Source of the DNA: Halosimplex amylolyticum
Lineage (GTDB): Archaea > Halobacteriota > Halobacteria > Halobacteriales > Haloarculaceae
Direction: 5' to 3'
Length of the DNA stretch: 64,000 nucleotides
Assembly: GCF_051414035.1 (NCBI RefSeq)
Contig: NZ_JBLKNW010000001.1
Span: forward strand, 992,001-1,056,000
Positions 18,501 through 26,699 of this stretch are shown here, one piece after another (the first letter of the stretch is position 1; every line of letters begins with the position of its first letter). The translations under genes and the position numbers were made by a program. Below the pieces are notes generated by a model. It saw only the letters and a program-made list of their open reading frames with translations, had not been told where the DNA came from and searched no databases.

Positions 18501-18556
18501 ACACCGACGGCGCGCGGCCTCGTCGCGCTCACACGAACCCGGAGGGATACGCATGA
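18497..18556 (+). CDS. 19-codon ORF bridging two genes by ATGA overlaps
   Basis: ATG at 18497 overlaps the TGA of the ferritin-like gene (ATGA 18497-18500). Its own TGA (18554-18556) overlaps the ATG of the DtxR-type gene (ATGA 18553-18556). The peptide would be MNTDGARPRRAHTNPEGYA. GGAGGG at 18541-18546, inside it, is the ribosome-binding site for the downstream gene. It may act only as a translational coupler; a functional peptide is not shown. Confidence 0.4.
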   Translation: MNTDGARPRRAHTNPEGYA

Positions 18557-18984
18557 ACACGGCCGATCAGTACCTGAAGGCGATCTACCTCATCCAGCAG
18601 ATCGAGGACGGGCCCGCCTCGACGGGCGACCTGGCCGATCGGCTCGACGTGAGCCCCGCCAGCGCCAACGAGATGATCGGCAAGCTCGAAGACCAGGGGC
18701 TGGCCGAACACGAGAAGTACAAGGGCGTCACGCTCTCCGACGAGGGAATCGTCCGCGCCCGCGACGCCCTCCAGAACTACTGCATCATCGAGCGCTTCCT
18801 CGTCGAGGTCCTCGAAGTCGAGGAGTTCCGCGGCGAGGCCCGCCAGCTGGAGAGCGTCATCGACGAGACCGTCGCCGAGCGCCTCGACACCATCATCGAC
18901 CGCGACCCCAAGTGCCCCGACTGCTTCGACCCCGAAGACGACGTCTGCGGCCTGCTGGAAGTCCCCGCGGCCGTCGACGACTGA
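18553..18984 (+). CDS. DtxR/MntR-family metal-dependent repressor (SirR-like)
   Basis: 143 residues. Winged helix at 1-65 (MNTADQYLKAIYLIQQIEDG, recognition helix region SPASANEMIGKLEDQGL), then the helical dimerisation and metal-binding domain (CIIERFLVEVLEVEEFRGEA, ESVIDETVAERLD). It ends with a short Cys cluster PKCPDCFDPEDDVC that could bind metal. There is no C-terminal SH3/FeoA domain, so it is of the short MntR/SirR type. In haloarchaea such proteins repress Fe or Mn uptake genes when metal is plentiful. Context with a ferritin-like gene favours iron, but the metal is not provable here. Confidence 0.85.
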   Translation: MNTADQYLKAIYLIQQIEDGPASTGDLADRLDVSPASANEMIGKLEDQGLAEHEKYKGVTLSDEGIVRARDALQNYCIIERFLVEVLEVEEFRGEARQLESVIDETVAERLDTIIDRDPKCPDCFDPEDDVCGLLEVPAAVDD

Positions 18985-19078
18985 CCCGTCTCGAAGCGTT
19001 GAAGTTCGCCCCGAGTGTACGGTTTTTCAGCGAACGGCCCAAGGGGACGGTGGTCGGACGGCCGTTCGGACCGCGACG

Positions 19079-19151
19079 AGTCCCGTGGTGTAGTGGCCAA
19101 TCATAGTGGCCTTTGGAGCCACTGACAGCGGTTCGAATCCGCTCGGGACTA
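19079..19151 (+). tRNA. tRNA-Gln (anticodon TTG)
   Basis: A perfect 7-bp acceptor (AGTCCCG with CGGGACT), anticodon stem GTGGC/GCCAC around loop CTTTGGA giving anticodon TTG, and T-arm AGCGG-TTCGAAT-CCGCT. The discriminator base is A at 19151. CCA is not encoded and no intron is seen. The 73-base length is normal. It stands alone between the regulator and the protease gene. Confidence 0.93.
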
Positions 19152-19363
19152 TAATCGACTTTCAGCCCTTCTACGCCCTGTTTTGATACCTCCATCGTCG
19201 GCTGCGGGATTCCTGTCCGTGACCGAACGGTCTGGCGTCCGTCTCCCACTCAGCCGTCGACGCACAGATCTGATCAGTACATCACGGTATCGTATCTCTA
19301 ATTAGTGATTATAGAGAAACTATTTTTTGTCACTCGGTATGTGTTAGTGAACGGGTAGCACGG

Positions 19364-21553
19364 ATGCGAACAGTACTGATGGCACTCGTCGTCGTCCTGT
19401 CGGCGGTCACGGCAGGCGTCGGCGGCGCGACAGTGGTATCGCCACCGAACGAACGGGCGGACGCGGCCGGCCCGGCGGACGCGCTGGTGCCGAAAGACGA
19501 CCCGGGGAACGGCTCGGACGGTTACCGGGCGATCGAACCGACGCGCAACTGGACGGAGAAACCGGTCGACCTCGACACGGCGCCGTCGGAGTTCTCGGGC
19601 GCGGCGTCGACGAACGGGTCGGTGACCGCGGCCGACTCGGACTCCATCGTGATGGACCCGGACGACGCGGACCACCCGCTGGTCGGGACGAACAAGCAGT
19701 ATCTCGCCTCCGACCAGGGGAGTTACTACTTCAAGGAGTTCACCCTGCTCTCGGTGGGCGACGAGATCGAGGTCTGGGTCGCGAACGACCTCTCGTGGCC
19801 GGCGAACGACTCGCGAACGGATCCGACCATCTCGGAGAACCAGGCCGAGGCGATGGCCCGGCAGTTCGACGAGAACATGTATCCCGTCGAGACCGAGACG
19901 TTCGGTGAACCGGTCGCGCGTAACGGGACAGACTCATACCTGGAGCAGATCGGGTTCGTCCCGGACGACTACTACCAGACCGGCAACGGGTCGGAGCGGA
20001 CGGTCCTGCTCGTGGACAACGTCCGCGACCAGAACTACTACGACGAGGACTACCCGCTGTACATCGCCGGTTTCTACTCCCCGACGATCCAGGACTACAC
20101 CGACCGGAACGCGATCACTATCGACGCCTACGGCTGGAACGACGTCGGTGACACCGGCGGCCAGACGGGTTACGAGGGGACCCTGGCCCACGAGTACCAG
20201 CACCTGATCCACGCCGACCTCGACGGGGACGAGACCAGCTGGGTCAACGAGGGGATGTCCGACTACGCGGAGTACATTACCGGCTACGGCGTCCCGCAGG
20301 GCCACCTGAACGCCTACGAGGAGATGCCTTCGAACTCCCTGACCAACTGGGAGGACCAGGGTCCGACCAACATCCTCGCCGACTACGGCGTCGCCTTCAC
20401 GTGGACGATGTACCTCGCCGACGAGTACGGCCGGGACTTCGTCACGAACCTGGCGCAGGACGACGCCAACGGGATCGACGGCGTCGAGAACACGCTCGAC
20501 GAGGTCGGCGCGAAGCGCGACTTCGACGACCTCTACCAGGACTTCTCGACCGCGGTGGTGACCGACGACCACCGGACGCCGCGGAAGGACAGGTACCACA
20601 TCGACGGCGTCGAGGTCGACGTCAACACCTCCGGCACCGTCGGGACCGCGGGCGTCTGGGGGACGAACTACCGGTCCATCGACACCAGCGACCGCGGACC
20701 GATCAAGGGGGTTACCGTCTCGGGGACCGAGTTCATCGACACGCAATGGTCGACCGCGACGGACCCGGTCACCGGTAGCGGCGACGTGCTCTACAGCGGG
20801 TCCGGGAACCTGTTCGACCGTCACGCGATCGTCGAGCGTGACCTCTCGGACGCCGAGAACCCGACGCTCACCTTCGACTCCTACCAGCGGATCGAACAGG
20901 ACTGGGACTACGGGTTCGTACAAGTCTCGACCGACGGCGGCGAGACCTGGCACAGCCTCTCGAACGAGAACACCGACGACTCGCCCGCGGCCGACGCCCA
21001 TCCGCTCGTCCGGGAGAACGTCCCGGGACTGACCGGGAACACCGACGGCTGGGAGCGCCAGTCGTTCGACCTCTCGGAGTTCGCCGGAAACGAGAGCGTT
21101 CTAGTCTCGTTCCGGTACGTGACCGACTGGGCCATCGCCGAGCCCGGCTGGTGGGTCAAGAACGTCTCGGTCGCCGGCGAACCGGTCGCCACCGACTCGA
21201 CGGAGCCGTTCATGAGCGAGCGCGAGGCGACCGGCGACAGTGTAGAGTACCAGTTCACGTTCATCGGGATCAAGCACAACGGGAACTTCCAGGTCAAACA
21301 GATCGACACGACGACGTTCGACGAGTCCGGCGAGGAGGACCTGAAGAAGTTCCTCCGCAACGGCAACTTCGAGGAAGTCGTCGTCGCGAGCACCTGGGCG
21401 GCTGACGAGAGCGAGAGCGGCCGCGTCCCCGTCGGCATCGAGTTCACGTTCGCCGGCGAGGACGATCGCGGGAACGAGCACGGACGCGACGACGGGGACG
21501 ACGGTGACCACGGCAATGGCCCTGGAAACGGGCACGGGAACGATGATCGGTAA
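19364..21553 (+). CDS. Secreted zinc metalloprotease-like protein (immune inhibitor A/M6-like)
   Basis: 729 residues. A Sec-type signal (MRTVLMALVVVLSAVTAGVG) and an Asp/Ser-rich mature part follow. The zinc site is AHEYQHLIH with H276, E277 and H280; WVNEGMSDYAEY about 17 residues later supplies a Glu likely to be the third ligand, as in immune inhibitor A-type peptidases. Residues about 440-620 contain jelly-roll-like segments (GFVQVSTDGGETWHSL, SFDLSEFAGNESVLVSFRYV, DWAIAEPGWWVKNVSVAG) typical of MAM/immune-inhibitor domains. The last 35 residues are a Gly/His/Asp-rich tail that could bind divalent metal. An AT-rich promoter region lies at 19295-19330. Substrate unknown. Confidence 0.8.
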   Translation: MRTVLMALVVVLSAVTAGVGGATVVSPPNERADAAGPADALVPKDDPGNGSDGYRAIEPTRNWTEKPVDLDTAPSEFSGAASTNGSVTAADSDSIVMDPDDADHPLVGTNKQYLASDQGSYYFKEFTLLSVGDEIEVWVANDLSWPANDSRTDPTISENQAEAMARQFDENMYPVETETFGEPVARNGTDSYLEQIGFVPDDYYQTGNGSERTVLLVDNVRDQNYYDEDYPLYIAGFYSPTIQDYTDRNAITIDAYGWNDVGDTGGQTGYEGTLAHEYQHLIHADLDGDETSWVNEGMSDYAEYITGYGVPQGHLNAYEEMPSNSLTNWEDQGPTNILADYGVAFTWTMYLADEYGRDFVTNLAQDDANGIDGVENTLDEVGAKRDFDDLYQDFSTAVVTDDHRTPRKDRYHIDGVEVDVNTSGTVGTAGVWGTNYRSIDTSDRGPIKGVTVSGTEFIDTQWSTATDPVTGSGDVLYSGSGNLFDRHAIVERDLSDAENPTLTFDSYQRIEQDWDYGFVQVSTDGGETWHSLSNENTDDSPAADAHPLVRENVPGLTGNTDGWERQSFDLSEFAGNESVLVSFRYVTDWAIAEPGWWVKNVSVAGEPVATDSTEPFMSEREATGDSVEYQFTFIGIKHNGNFQVKQIDTTTFDESGEEDLKKFLRNGNFEEVVVASTWAADESESGRVPVGIEFTFAGEDDRGNEHGRDDGDDGDHGNGPGNGHGNDDR

Positions 21554-21641
21554 CCCCCCGTCTGAGTGACCGGCTCGTAGCTCGACGACCGACCGCGATC
21601 CCGCTTTTTTCGCGGACTGGACGCCGAGCGTCGCGGGTGCG

Positions 21642-22679
21642 TCAGAACGGCGTGTGGAGGGCACGGTAGCCGTCATCGGTCCGTTCGACGGACTCGACGG
21701 CGTAGAGGCGCAGATCCCGTTCCTGGCCCGTCCGGACCGGGAAGTCGTAGTATGTCGCCTCGTAGCCGAGCGAGTCGCCGTTCTCCCGTGTTTCCGTCAC
21801 GAACTCCCGGTGGCGATCGAGTCGCTCGCGGACGACCGACCGCGACAGGTCCGCGACGTCCGTCATCTGGTCGTCGAACACCTCGGTGAAGGCGGCCTCG
21901 CGCTCGTAGCCGATCGAGTTCCGTCCCGCGACGAGCGCGGCCAGGGACGTGGTGCCGGTGCCCCAGAACGGGTCGAGCACCGTGTCGTCGTACACCGAGT
22001 ACATGTTGACGAGTCGGTAGGGGATCTCGAAGGGGAACGCGGCCGAGCGCTCGCGGAGGTCGTCGTGACCGAGCGCCTGGAGTTCGCCCTGTACGTCGGT
22101 CCAGACGTCGGAGAACCAGCGGTTGCGCTCCTCCCAGAAGTAGGCGGCCTCGTAGCGGCGGTCGGCGCCGGGCTCGAACGACCGCGAGTCGCTCCCGTTG
22201 CGGAAGACGAGGACGTACTCGTGTTCGAGCGTGACGTAGGCGTTCGGCGGGACCATGCCCGACCCCATGAACTTCGCCGTGCTGTTCGACGGCTTGCGCC
22301 AGAGCACGTCGGGGAGGGGCTCGAAGCCCAGCGACTGGAAGCCCTCGATGACGCGGGCGTGGTTGGGGTAGACGCTGAAGCTGTCGCCGACCGTTCGGGT
22401 CGCGTCGCCGACGTTGACGCAGGCGATGCCCCCGTCGACGAGGACGCGCGACACCTCCGCCCACACCGCGTCGAGGACGCCGTGCATCGCCTCGAAGGCG
22501 CGCTCACCGTCGTCCTCGGCGAGCGCGTCGCCGACGGCGGGGTCGAGGTCCGCGAACGTTTCGTCCCACATCTCGATCATGGGATAGGGCGGTGACGTCA
22601 CGACGAGGTCGACGCTGTCGGCGGCTACGTCCGAGAGGTCGCGCGCGTCGCCCACGACGACCCGGTGACTCGTCTCCAT
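21642..22679 (-). CDS. zim: Orphan DNA methyltransferase, probably the CTAG methylase Zim
   Basis: A 345-residue beta-class amino-methyltransferase. The catalytic motif IV TSPPY (28-32) precedes the SAM-binding motif I DPFWGTGTTSLAALVAGRNS (about 240). TSPPY is found in N4-cytosine and some N6-adenine enzymes. The protein opens METSHRVVVGDARDLSDVAA and contains LWRKPSNSTAKFMGSGMVPP, as I recall from the conserved haloarchaeal CTAG N4-cytosine methylase. No restriction endonuclease gene lies nearby. CTAG is very rare in this window. The ATG at 22679 was preferred to one 75 bases upstream, which lies closer to the divergent nikR promoter. The specificity is inferred from memory of the family. 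Confidence 0.75.
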   Translation of the reverse strand: METSHRVVVGDARDLSDVAADSVDLVVTSPPYPMIEMWDETFADLDPAVGDALAEDDGERAFEAMHGVLDAVWAEVSRVLVDGGIACVNVGDATRTVGDSFSVYPNHARVIEGFQSLGFEPLPDVLWRKPSNSTAKFMGSGMVPPNAYVTLEHEYVLVFRNGSDSRSFEPGADRRYEAAYFWEERNRWFSDVWTDVQGELQALGHDDLRERSAAFPFEIPYRLVNMYSVYDDTVLDPFWGTGTTSLAALVAGRNSIGYEREAAFTEVFDDQMTDVADLSRSVVRERLDRHREFVTETRENGDSLGYEATYYDFPVRTGQERDLRLYAVESVERTDDGYRALHTPF

Positions 22680-22802
22680 CGTCCCTGTAGTCTGCACCAC
22701 CGTCCTTGAGTCTCCCGACCGAAGCAAGACTGTATTCGGCCCGACGGTGCGCAACCGGGACCGATATCAATCCTTATTATCTCGACGGGCAACTCTTAAC
22801 AT

Positions 22803-23222
22803 ATGACCGTCGTCAGCGTCTCGATGCCCGACGAACTGCTCGAACGGATCGACACGTTCGCGGACGAACACGGGTACACCGGTCGGAGCGAAGTCGTCCG
22901 CGAGGCGGCGCGTAACCTCCTCGGCGAGTTCGAGGACAAGCAACTCGAAGAGCGCGAACTGATGGGGGTCGTCACGGTCCTGTTCGACTACTCCTCCTCG
23001 GGCGTCGAGAACCGGATGATGAACCTCCGCCACGAGTACGAGGACCTCGTCGCCTCGAACGTCCACAGCCACATCGGCGACCACTACTGCCTGGAACTGT
23101 TCATCCTTGAAGGGTCGCTCGAAGACATCTCGACCTTCGTGGGCAAGATCCGCGCGACCCAGGACACGCTCTCGATCGACTACTCCGTCATGCCCGTCGA
23201 CCGCATCGACACCATCGGATAG
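22803..23222 (+). CDS. nikR: NikR-type nickel-responsive ribbon-helix-helix regulator
   Basis: 139 residues: an N-terminal ribbon-helix-helix (MTVVSVSMPDELLERIDTFA, then GRSEVVREAARNLL) and a C-terminal ACT-like domain. The four square-planar nickel ligands of E. coli NikR (H76, H87, H89, C95) have exact counterparts at H77, H88, H90 and C96 (RHEYEDLVASNVHSHIGDHYC). It should therefore bind Ni(II) and repress nickel uptake genes, none of which are in this window. It is divergent from the DNA methylase gene, sharing a 123-base promoter region with a TTATTATC box near 22778. Confidence 0.85.
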   Translation: MTVVSVSMPDELLERIDTFADEHGYTGRSEVVREAARNLLGEFEDKQLEERELMGVVTVLFDYSSSGVENRMMNLRHEYEDLVASNVHSHIGDHYCLELFILEGSLEDISTFVGKIRATQDTLSIDYSVMPVDRIDTIG

Positions 23223-23259
23223 TTCGACCGGGTGGCGAAGGGAGCCGGACCGTGGACCG

Positions 23260-23991
23260 CTACAGGTACGCCGCGTCCCAGCGTGTGGCCTTGCGGGCGT
23301 TCCCGCAGCTGTCGCACTCGATGCGACCCATGGCGTCCATCGCGTTTGCCAGGCGATTGCAGTTCGAGCAGAAGTACCCGTAGTGCTCGGTGGCGTCCTC
23401 GTCAGCGTAGACCGTGTAGAACTTCCCAGTCGAGCCCTCGTCCCAGTCGCTCTCGTCGACGTAGACGGTGGCGCCGTCGGCGGCCCGGATCGACTGCAGT
23501 CCGCCGCCGCCCTCCTCTGCGTAGACGTTCTCGACGTGCGTTCGACCGGCGATCTCGACCTCCTCCCGACCGACCTGCTCGAACCCCTGCGCCTCGTAGA
23601 AGTCGTTCCCGTCGTCGTTGTCCGCGAGCACGCGACCGGCGACGCGTTCGACGCCCCCCTCGGCCAGCGATTCGCGCGTCCGGTCGAACAGTGCGTCCGC
23701 CACCCCCTGTCCGCGGTAGGCCGGATCGACGTGGAGCCACAGGATCGTGGCCGTCTCGCCGTCGGCCGAGCGCTCCGACTCGGCGAAGCCGACTACCTGC
23801 CCCTCCCGCTCGGCGGCGAGGATCCGCCTGTCGGCGTCGTCGAGCCGCTCTTCTAGCGTGTCCTCGTCGTACCACTCGGAGACGGCCGTCGTGATCGCCT
23901 CCAGATCGAGCGAGTACGACGCCTGTAACGAACGCCGAGCCACGTCGCGGATCGCCGGGCGGTCGGCCGACGTCGCTGTCCGTATCTCCAT
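23260..23991 (-). CDS. GNAT acetyltransferase fused to a zinc-ribbon DUF5816 domain
   Basis: 243 residues. The N-terminal 140 form a GNAT fold: IRTATSADRPAIRDVARRSL, the acetyl-CoA loop VDPAYRGQGVADALFDR, and VLADNDDGNDFYEAQGFEQV. Residues about 150-243 are a separate domain (YVDESDWDEGSTGKFYTVYA) with two CxxC pairs, CSNCNRLANAMDAMG and CDSCGNARKATRW, matching the haloarchaeal DUF5816 zinc-binding module. The acetylated substrate is unknown. A TTTTATC box at 24016-24022 on this strand is correctly placed for a leaderless message. Confidence 0.85.
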   Translation of the reverse strand: MEIRTATSADRPAIRDVARRSLQASYSLDLEAITTAVSEWYDEDTLEERLDDADRRILAAEREGQVVGFAESERSADGETATILWLHVDPAYRGQGVADALFDRTRESLAEGGVERVAGRVLADNDDGNDFYEAQGFEQVGREEVEIAGRTHVENVYAEEGGGGLQSIRAADGATVYVDESDWDEGSTGKFYTVYADEDATEHYGYFCSNCNRLANAMDAMGRIECDSCGNARKATRWDAAYL

Positions 23992-24015
23992 GTGTCAATT
24001 GTTGGCATGCGACAA

Positions 24016-24022
24016 GATAAAA
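24016..24022 (-). promoter_or_regulatory. TATA-like box for the GNAT gene; start of a 325-base gap
   Basis: TTTTATC on the minus strand, about 25-31 bases upstream of the ATG at 23991. The rest of the gap 24023-24316 shows no convincing gene apart from a 16-codon ORF at 24283-24333 that overlaps the next start. Confidence 0.5.
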
Positions 24023-24316
24023 CCACGCCCACACCGCGGACCCACCGGCGACTCGTCGTCCCGAGCGGCGATCGGTGGGCGAACGTGGAACTCGCGGCGA
24101 AATCGACGGCTTCGACCGGACGCGACAGAACGTTTTCAACGAGCGAATCGCCAGACCGTGGGCCTGTCACGCTGGGATGTCCCGTCCATCGGGGACGGCG
24201 ATCGGCGTCGAAAACCGGGCGAAACCGGAGGGCCACGGGTGTCGTAACGCCTAAGAGTCGAACGCGCGTTTCTATCCGTAAGATGACTGACGCACGTATC
24301 TATCGGAGGTGGTTCT

Positions 24317-25027
24317 GTGGGGGTCGAGATTAGGGAGTCGCCGGTCTCGGACGAGGAGTTCGAGGAGATGAAGGGCTTCGTCCACGACTACCTCGCCGCC
24401 AGCGTCGAGAGCGAGGACGACGGCGGTCGCATGCGGTGGTACCCCTGGCACTCCGCGGAGTACCGCTTCAATCACATCCTGAACGTGGTCGAACTCGCCG
24501 AGGAGATCGCCGAATCGGAGGGTGCGAACGTCGACGTGACCCGCGTGGCCGCGCTGTTCCACGACATCGCGAAGCTCGAGGTCGACCAGGACCTCCACGC
24601 CGAGGAGGGCGCCCGAATCGCCCGCGAGTACCTGACCAGCCACGGCGACTACCCCGCGTCGTTCGTCGACGAGGTGTGCGCCGCGGTCGAGGACCACTCC
24701 TACCAGGGCGAGTTGACCGACCTCTCCCTGGAGACGCAGTGTCTCATCGAGGCCGACCTGCTCGACAAGGTCGGGGCCAACGGAACGGCCCTGATGCTCC
24801 TGCGGATGGGCTACGAGTCCCGCACGCACATCGACGCGGCCGAGATGGTCGGGCGCGTCCTCGAACGCGGCGTCGACGCGCGCGAGCGCGTCCGGAGCGA
24901 CACCGCCGAGAGCATCGTCCATCGGCGGCTCAAGCGGGTCAAGTGGTTCAAGGAGTGGCTCGAGACCGAAGTCGCCGACGTCGACCCCGACGAGGAGCTC
25001 AGCGGGCCGTCAGACCGACCCGACTGA
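24317..25027 (+). CDS. HD-domain phosphohydrolase
   Basis: 236 residues with an HD-superfamily metal site: H53 (FNHILNVVELA), H82-D83 (ALFHDIAKLE), H127 (EDHSYQ) and D147 or D150 (IEADLLDKVG). Such proteins hydrolyse phosphate esters of nucleotides or signalling molecules; the substrate cannot be told. The GTG start at 24317 is fixed by a strong GGAGGTG at 24305-24311, five bases upstream. That ribosome-binding site lies inside a 16-codon ORF (24283-24333). Convergent with the LysE gene. The C-terminus is an acidic tail. Confidence 0.87.
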   Translation: MGVEIRESPVSDEEFEEMKGFVHDYLAASVESEDDGGRMRWYPWHSAEYRFNHILNVVELAEEIAESEGANVDVTRVAALFHDIAKLEVDQDLHAEEGARIAREYLTSHGDYPASFVDEVCAAVEDHSYQGELTDLSLETQCLIEADLLDKVGANGTALMLLRMGYESRTHIDAAEMVGRVLERGVDARERVRSDTAESIVHRRLKRVKWFKEWLETEVADVDPDEELSGPSDRPD

Positions 25028-25059
25028 CGCGGCTCGCCCCGCCGAACCGGACGCGCCCG

Positions 25060-25770
25060 CTACGCGGCCGCGTCGAGGAGCGTCCGCGCCGCCGTCCAGC
25101 AGAAGGTGACGCCGAAGCCCGCGAGCACGAGCGCCGACGCGGCCGCCGCGGCCGGTGCGAACGCGTCCACCCGACGGCCCACGCTGACGAGCGTCGCCGG
25201 GAAGCCGACGATCCAGACGACGATCCCGCCGAACAGCCCCGCCAGCAGCGCCGGACTCCCCGTTCTGACCACGAGCACGCCCGCCAGCCCGTCGCCGACC
25301 GCGGGCAGGTACGAGAGCACGTCGACGGTCCCGGGTTCGAGCAGCCCCACGCCGACCGTCAGCCAGAAGAGAATCTGGTAGGGGTTCGTCAGCGCGAGTA
25401 CGAAGGCCTTCGTGAAGCCGCGAGCGTCGGCGTCGTCGGGGGACGGCCCCGCGTCGTCGGACAGGAAGTCCGCGCGAGCGTCGCGAACCGCGCCGGTGGC
25501 GAAGTACAGCATCAGGAGCCCGCCGACGCCGACCATGACCGCCCTGACCGTCGGGGCGCCGTCGAGGAAGGCGACCACGCCCGCGAGCGACAGCGCGAAG
25601 AATATCAGGTCGGCGCTCATCGCGCCCAGTCCGGCGGTGAAGCCCGCGATCCAGCCGCGGAGGACGCTCTCCTCGGCGATGACCGCGTTCATCGGACCGG
25701 GCGGGGCCGCCAGCGCCAGTCCGAACACGACGCCGACACCGAACGTCTGCGCGACAGTCGCGACTCCCAT
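25060..25770 (-). CDS. LysE/RhtB-family exporter
   Basis: 236 residues with about six hydrophobic segments. The family signature is at the start: FGLALAAPPGPMNAVIAEES (a PGP motif in the first helix), followed by GWIAGFTAGLGAMSADLIFF and FVLALTNPYQILFWLTVGVG, the TNP motif of the central helices. LysE-type proteins export amino acids or related small molecules. The cytosolic loop at about 100-118 is acidic (DDAGPSPDDADAR). It may share a transcript with the upstream PAC2 gene, whose stop is 47 bases before this start. Confidence 0.88.
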   Translation of the reverse strand: MGVATVAQTFGVGVVFGLALAAPPGPMNAVIAEESVLRGWIAGFTAGLGAMSADLIFFALSLAGVVAFLDGAPTVRAVMVGVGGLLMLYFATGAVRDARADFLSDDAGPSPDDADARGFTKAFVLALTNPYQILFWLTVGVGLLEPGTVDVLSYLPAVGDGLAGVLVVRTGSPALLAGLFGGIVVWIVGFPATLVSVGRRVDAFAPAAAAASALVLAGFGVTFCWTAARTLLDAAA

Positions 25771-25817
25771 CGTCCCCGTGTATCGAGTGGACCGTGAAAA
25801 AGGCGTCTTCCGCAGCC

Positions 25818-26555
25818 TTACTGGTACATCCCGATCGGCTGGGCCTTCGAACTCTCCTCCTGTGCCTCTTCCATCCGCTTCGCGAGGTTCTCGCGCGCTT
25901 TGCTGATCTCTTCGGCCTGTTCGACCAGGTGTTCCGTGTCGATGTCGACGCCGGCGATCGGCCCGACGCCGTCGAGCAGGACGACGCGCGCGGCCTCCGG
26001 GTCGGGGAAGTTCCTGTTCGACTCGACGACAAGCCCGAGTGCGTCGAGGTCTGTCCGGTTGGCCTCGTAGAGGAGCGCCCCGGTCGGCCCGCTGATGACG
26101 CCGCTCTCGGTCGGCGCGGGGATGTCGTGCTCGTCGAGGAGCGCGGCCGCGTCGCCGTTCGCGACGCCGTACAGGGTGGGGACGCCGTCTTTCTCGGCCG
26201 GGAGCCCCGAGACGAACAGGGGGGTCGCGTCGCGCTCGGCCAGCCACCCGGTCAGACAGGTGGCGAAGTCGTCGGCGGCGCTGGGGGAGACCGGCACGTC
26301 GCTCTGCAGCGCTAGCAGGTCTCGCTCCTCGTCGGCGTAGATCCGGACCGGCGGCTCGTAACTCCGGTCGCCGTCTCCGAACACGGCGACTTCGGGGAGC
26401 CCGTCGCAGTGACACGACGCGTAGTAGGTCATGTCCAGCGCGTCGACGAGGTGGTCGGCCGCGATCTTGCCGACGAGGCCGACGCCGGGCAGCCCCTCGA
26501 TGAGCGTCGGCGAGTCGAGTTCGATCTCCTCACGGTGTACCGTGACGTGAGCCAT
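25818..26555 (-). CDS. PAC2-family proteasome assembly chaperone homologue with HbYX tail
   Basis: 245 residues of the PAC2 (DUF75/PbaA-like) fold: TLIEGLPGVGLVGKIAADHL at the N-terminus, LLALQSDVPVSPSAADDFAT, GLPAEKDGVPTLYGVANGDA, VISGPTGALLYEANRTDLDA. A charged helix at about 205-235 follows. The chain ends IGMYQ, a textbook hydrophobic-Tyr-X C-terminus of the kind that docks into pockets on the 20S proteasome alpha ring. Archaeal PAC2 homologues such as PbaA bind the proteasome this way. A second PAC2 protein is at 51635-52390. It could be a proteasome activator or adaptor. Confidence 0.85.
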   Translation of the reverse strand: MAHVTVHREEIELDSPTLIEGLPGVGLVGKIAADHLVDALDMTYYASCHCDGLPEVAVFGDGDRSYEPPVRIYADEERDLLALQSDVPVSPSAADDFATCLTGWLAERDATPLFVSGLPAEKDGVPTLYGVANGDAAALLDEHDIPAPTESGVISGPTGALLYEANRTDLDALGLVVESNRNFPDPEAARVVLLDGVGPIAGVDIDTEHLVEQAEEISKARENLAKRMEEAQEESSKAQPIGMYQ

Positions 26556-26699
26556 ACCGGTTCGCCGGTCGCCAGCGGCATAAAACCGCCCGCGAGCGGG
26601 CGCTCGCCCGGCTCGACCGCCGGCGCCGTCACCCGTCGACGCGCGCCGGAGCGCCGCGAGACGAGGGGGTTAACACGGGCGGGAGCCAACGGGGCTCCA

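Noticed and set aside
18553..21553. Insertion sequence or integrated element targeting tRNA-Gln
   Set aside because: No integrase, no transposase and no duplicated tRNA 3' end were found near 19079-19151.
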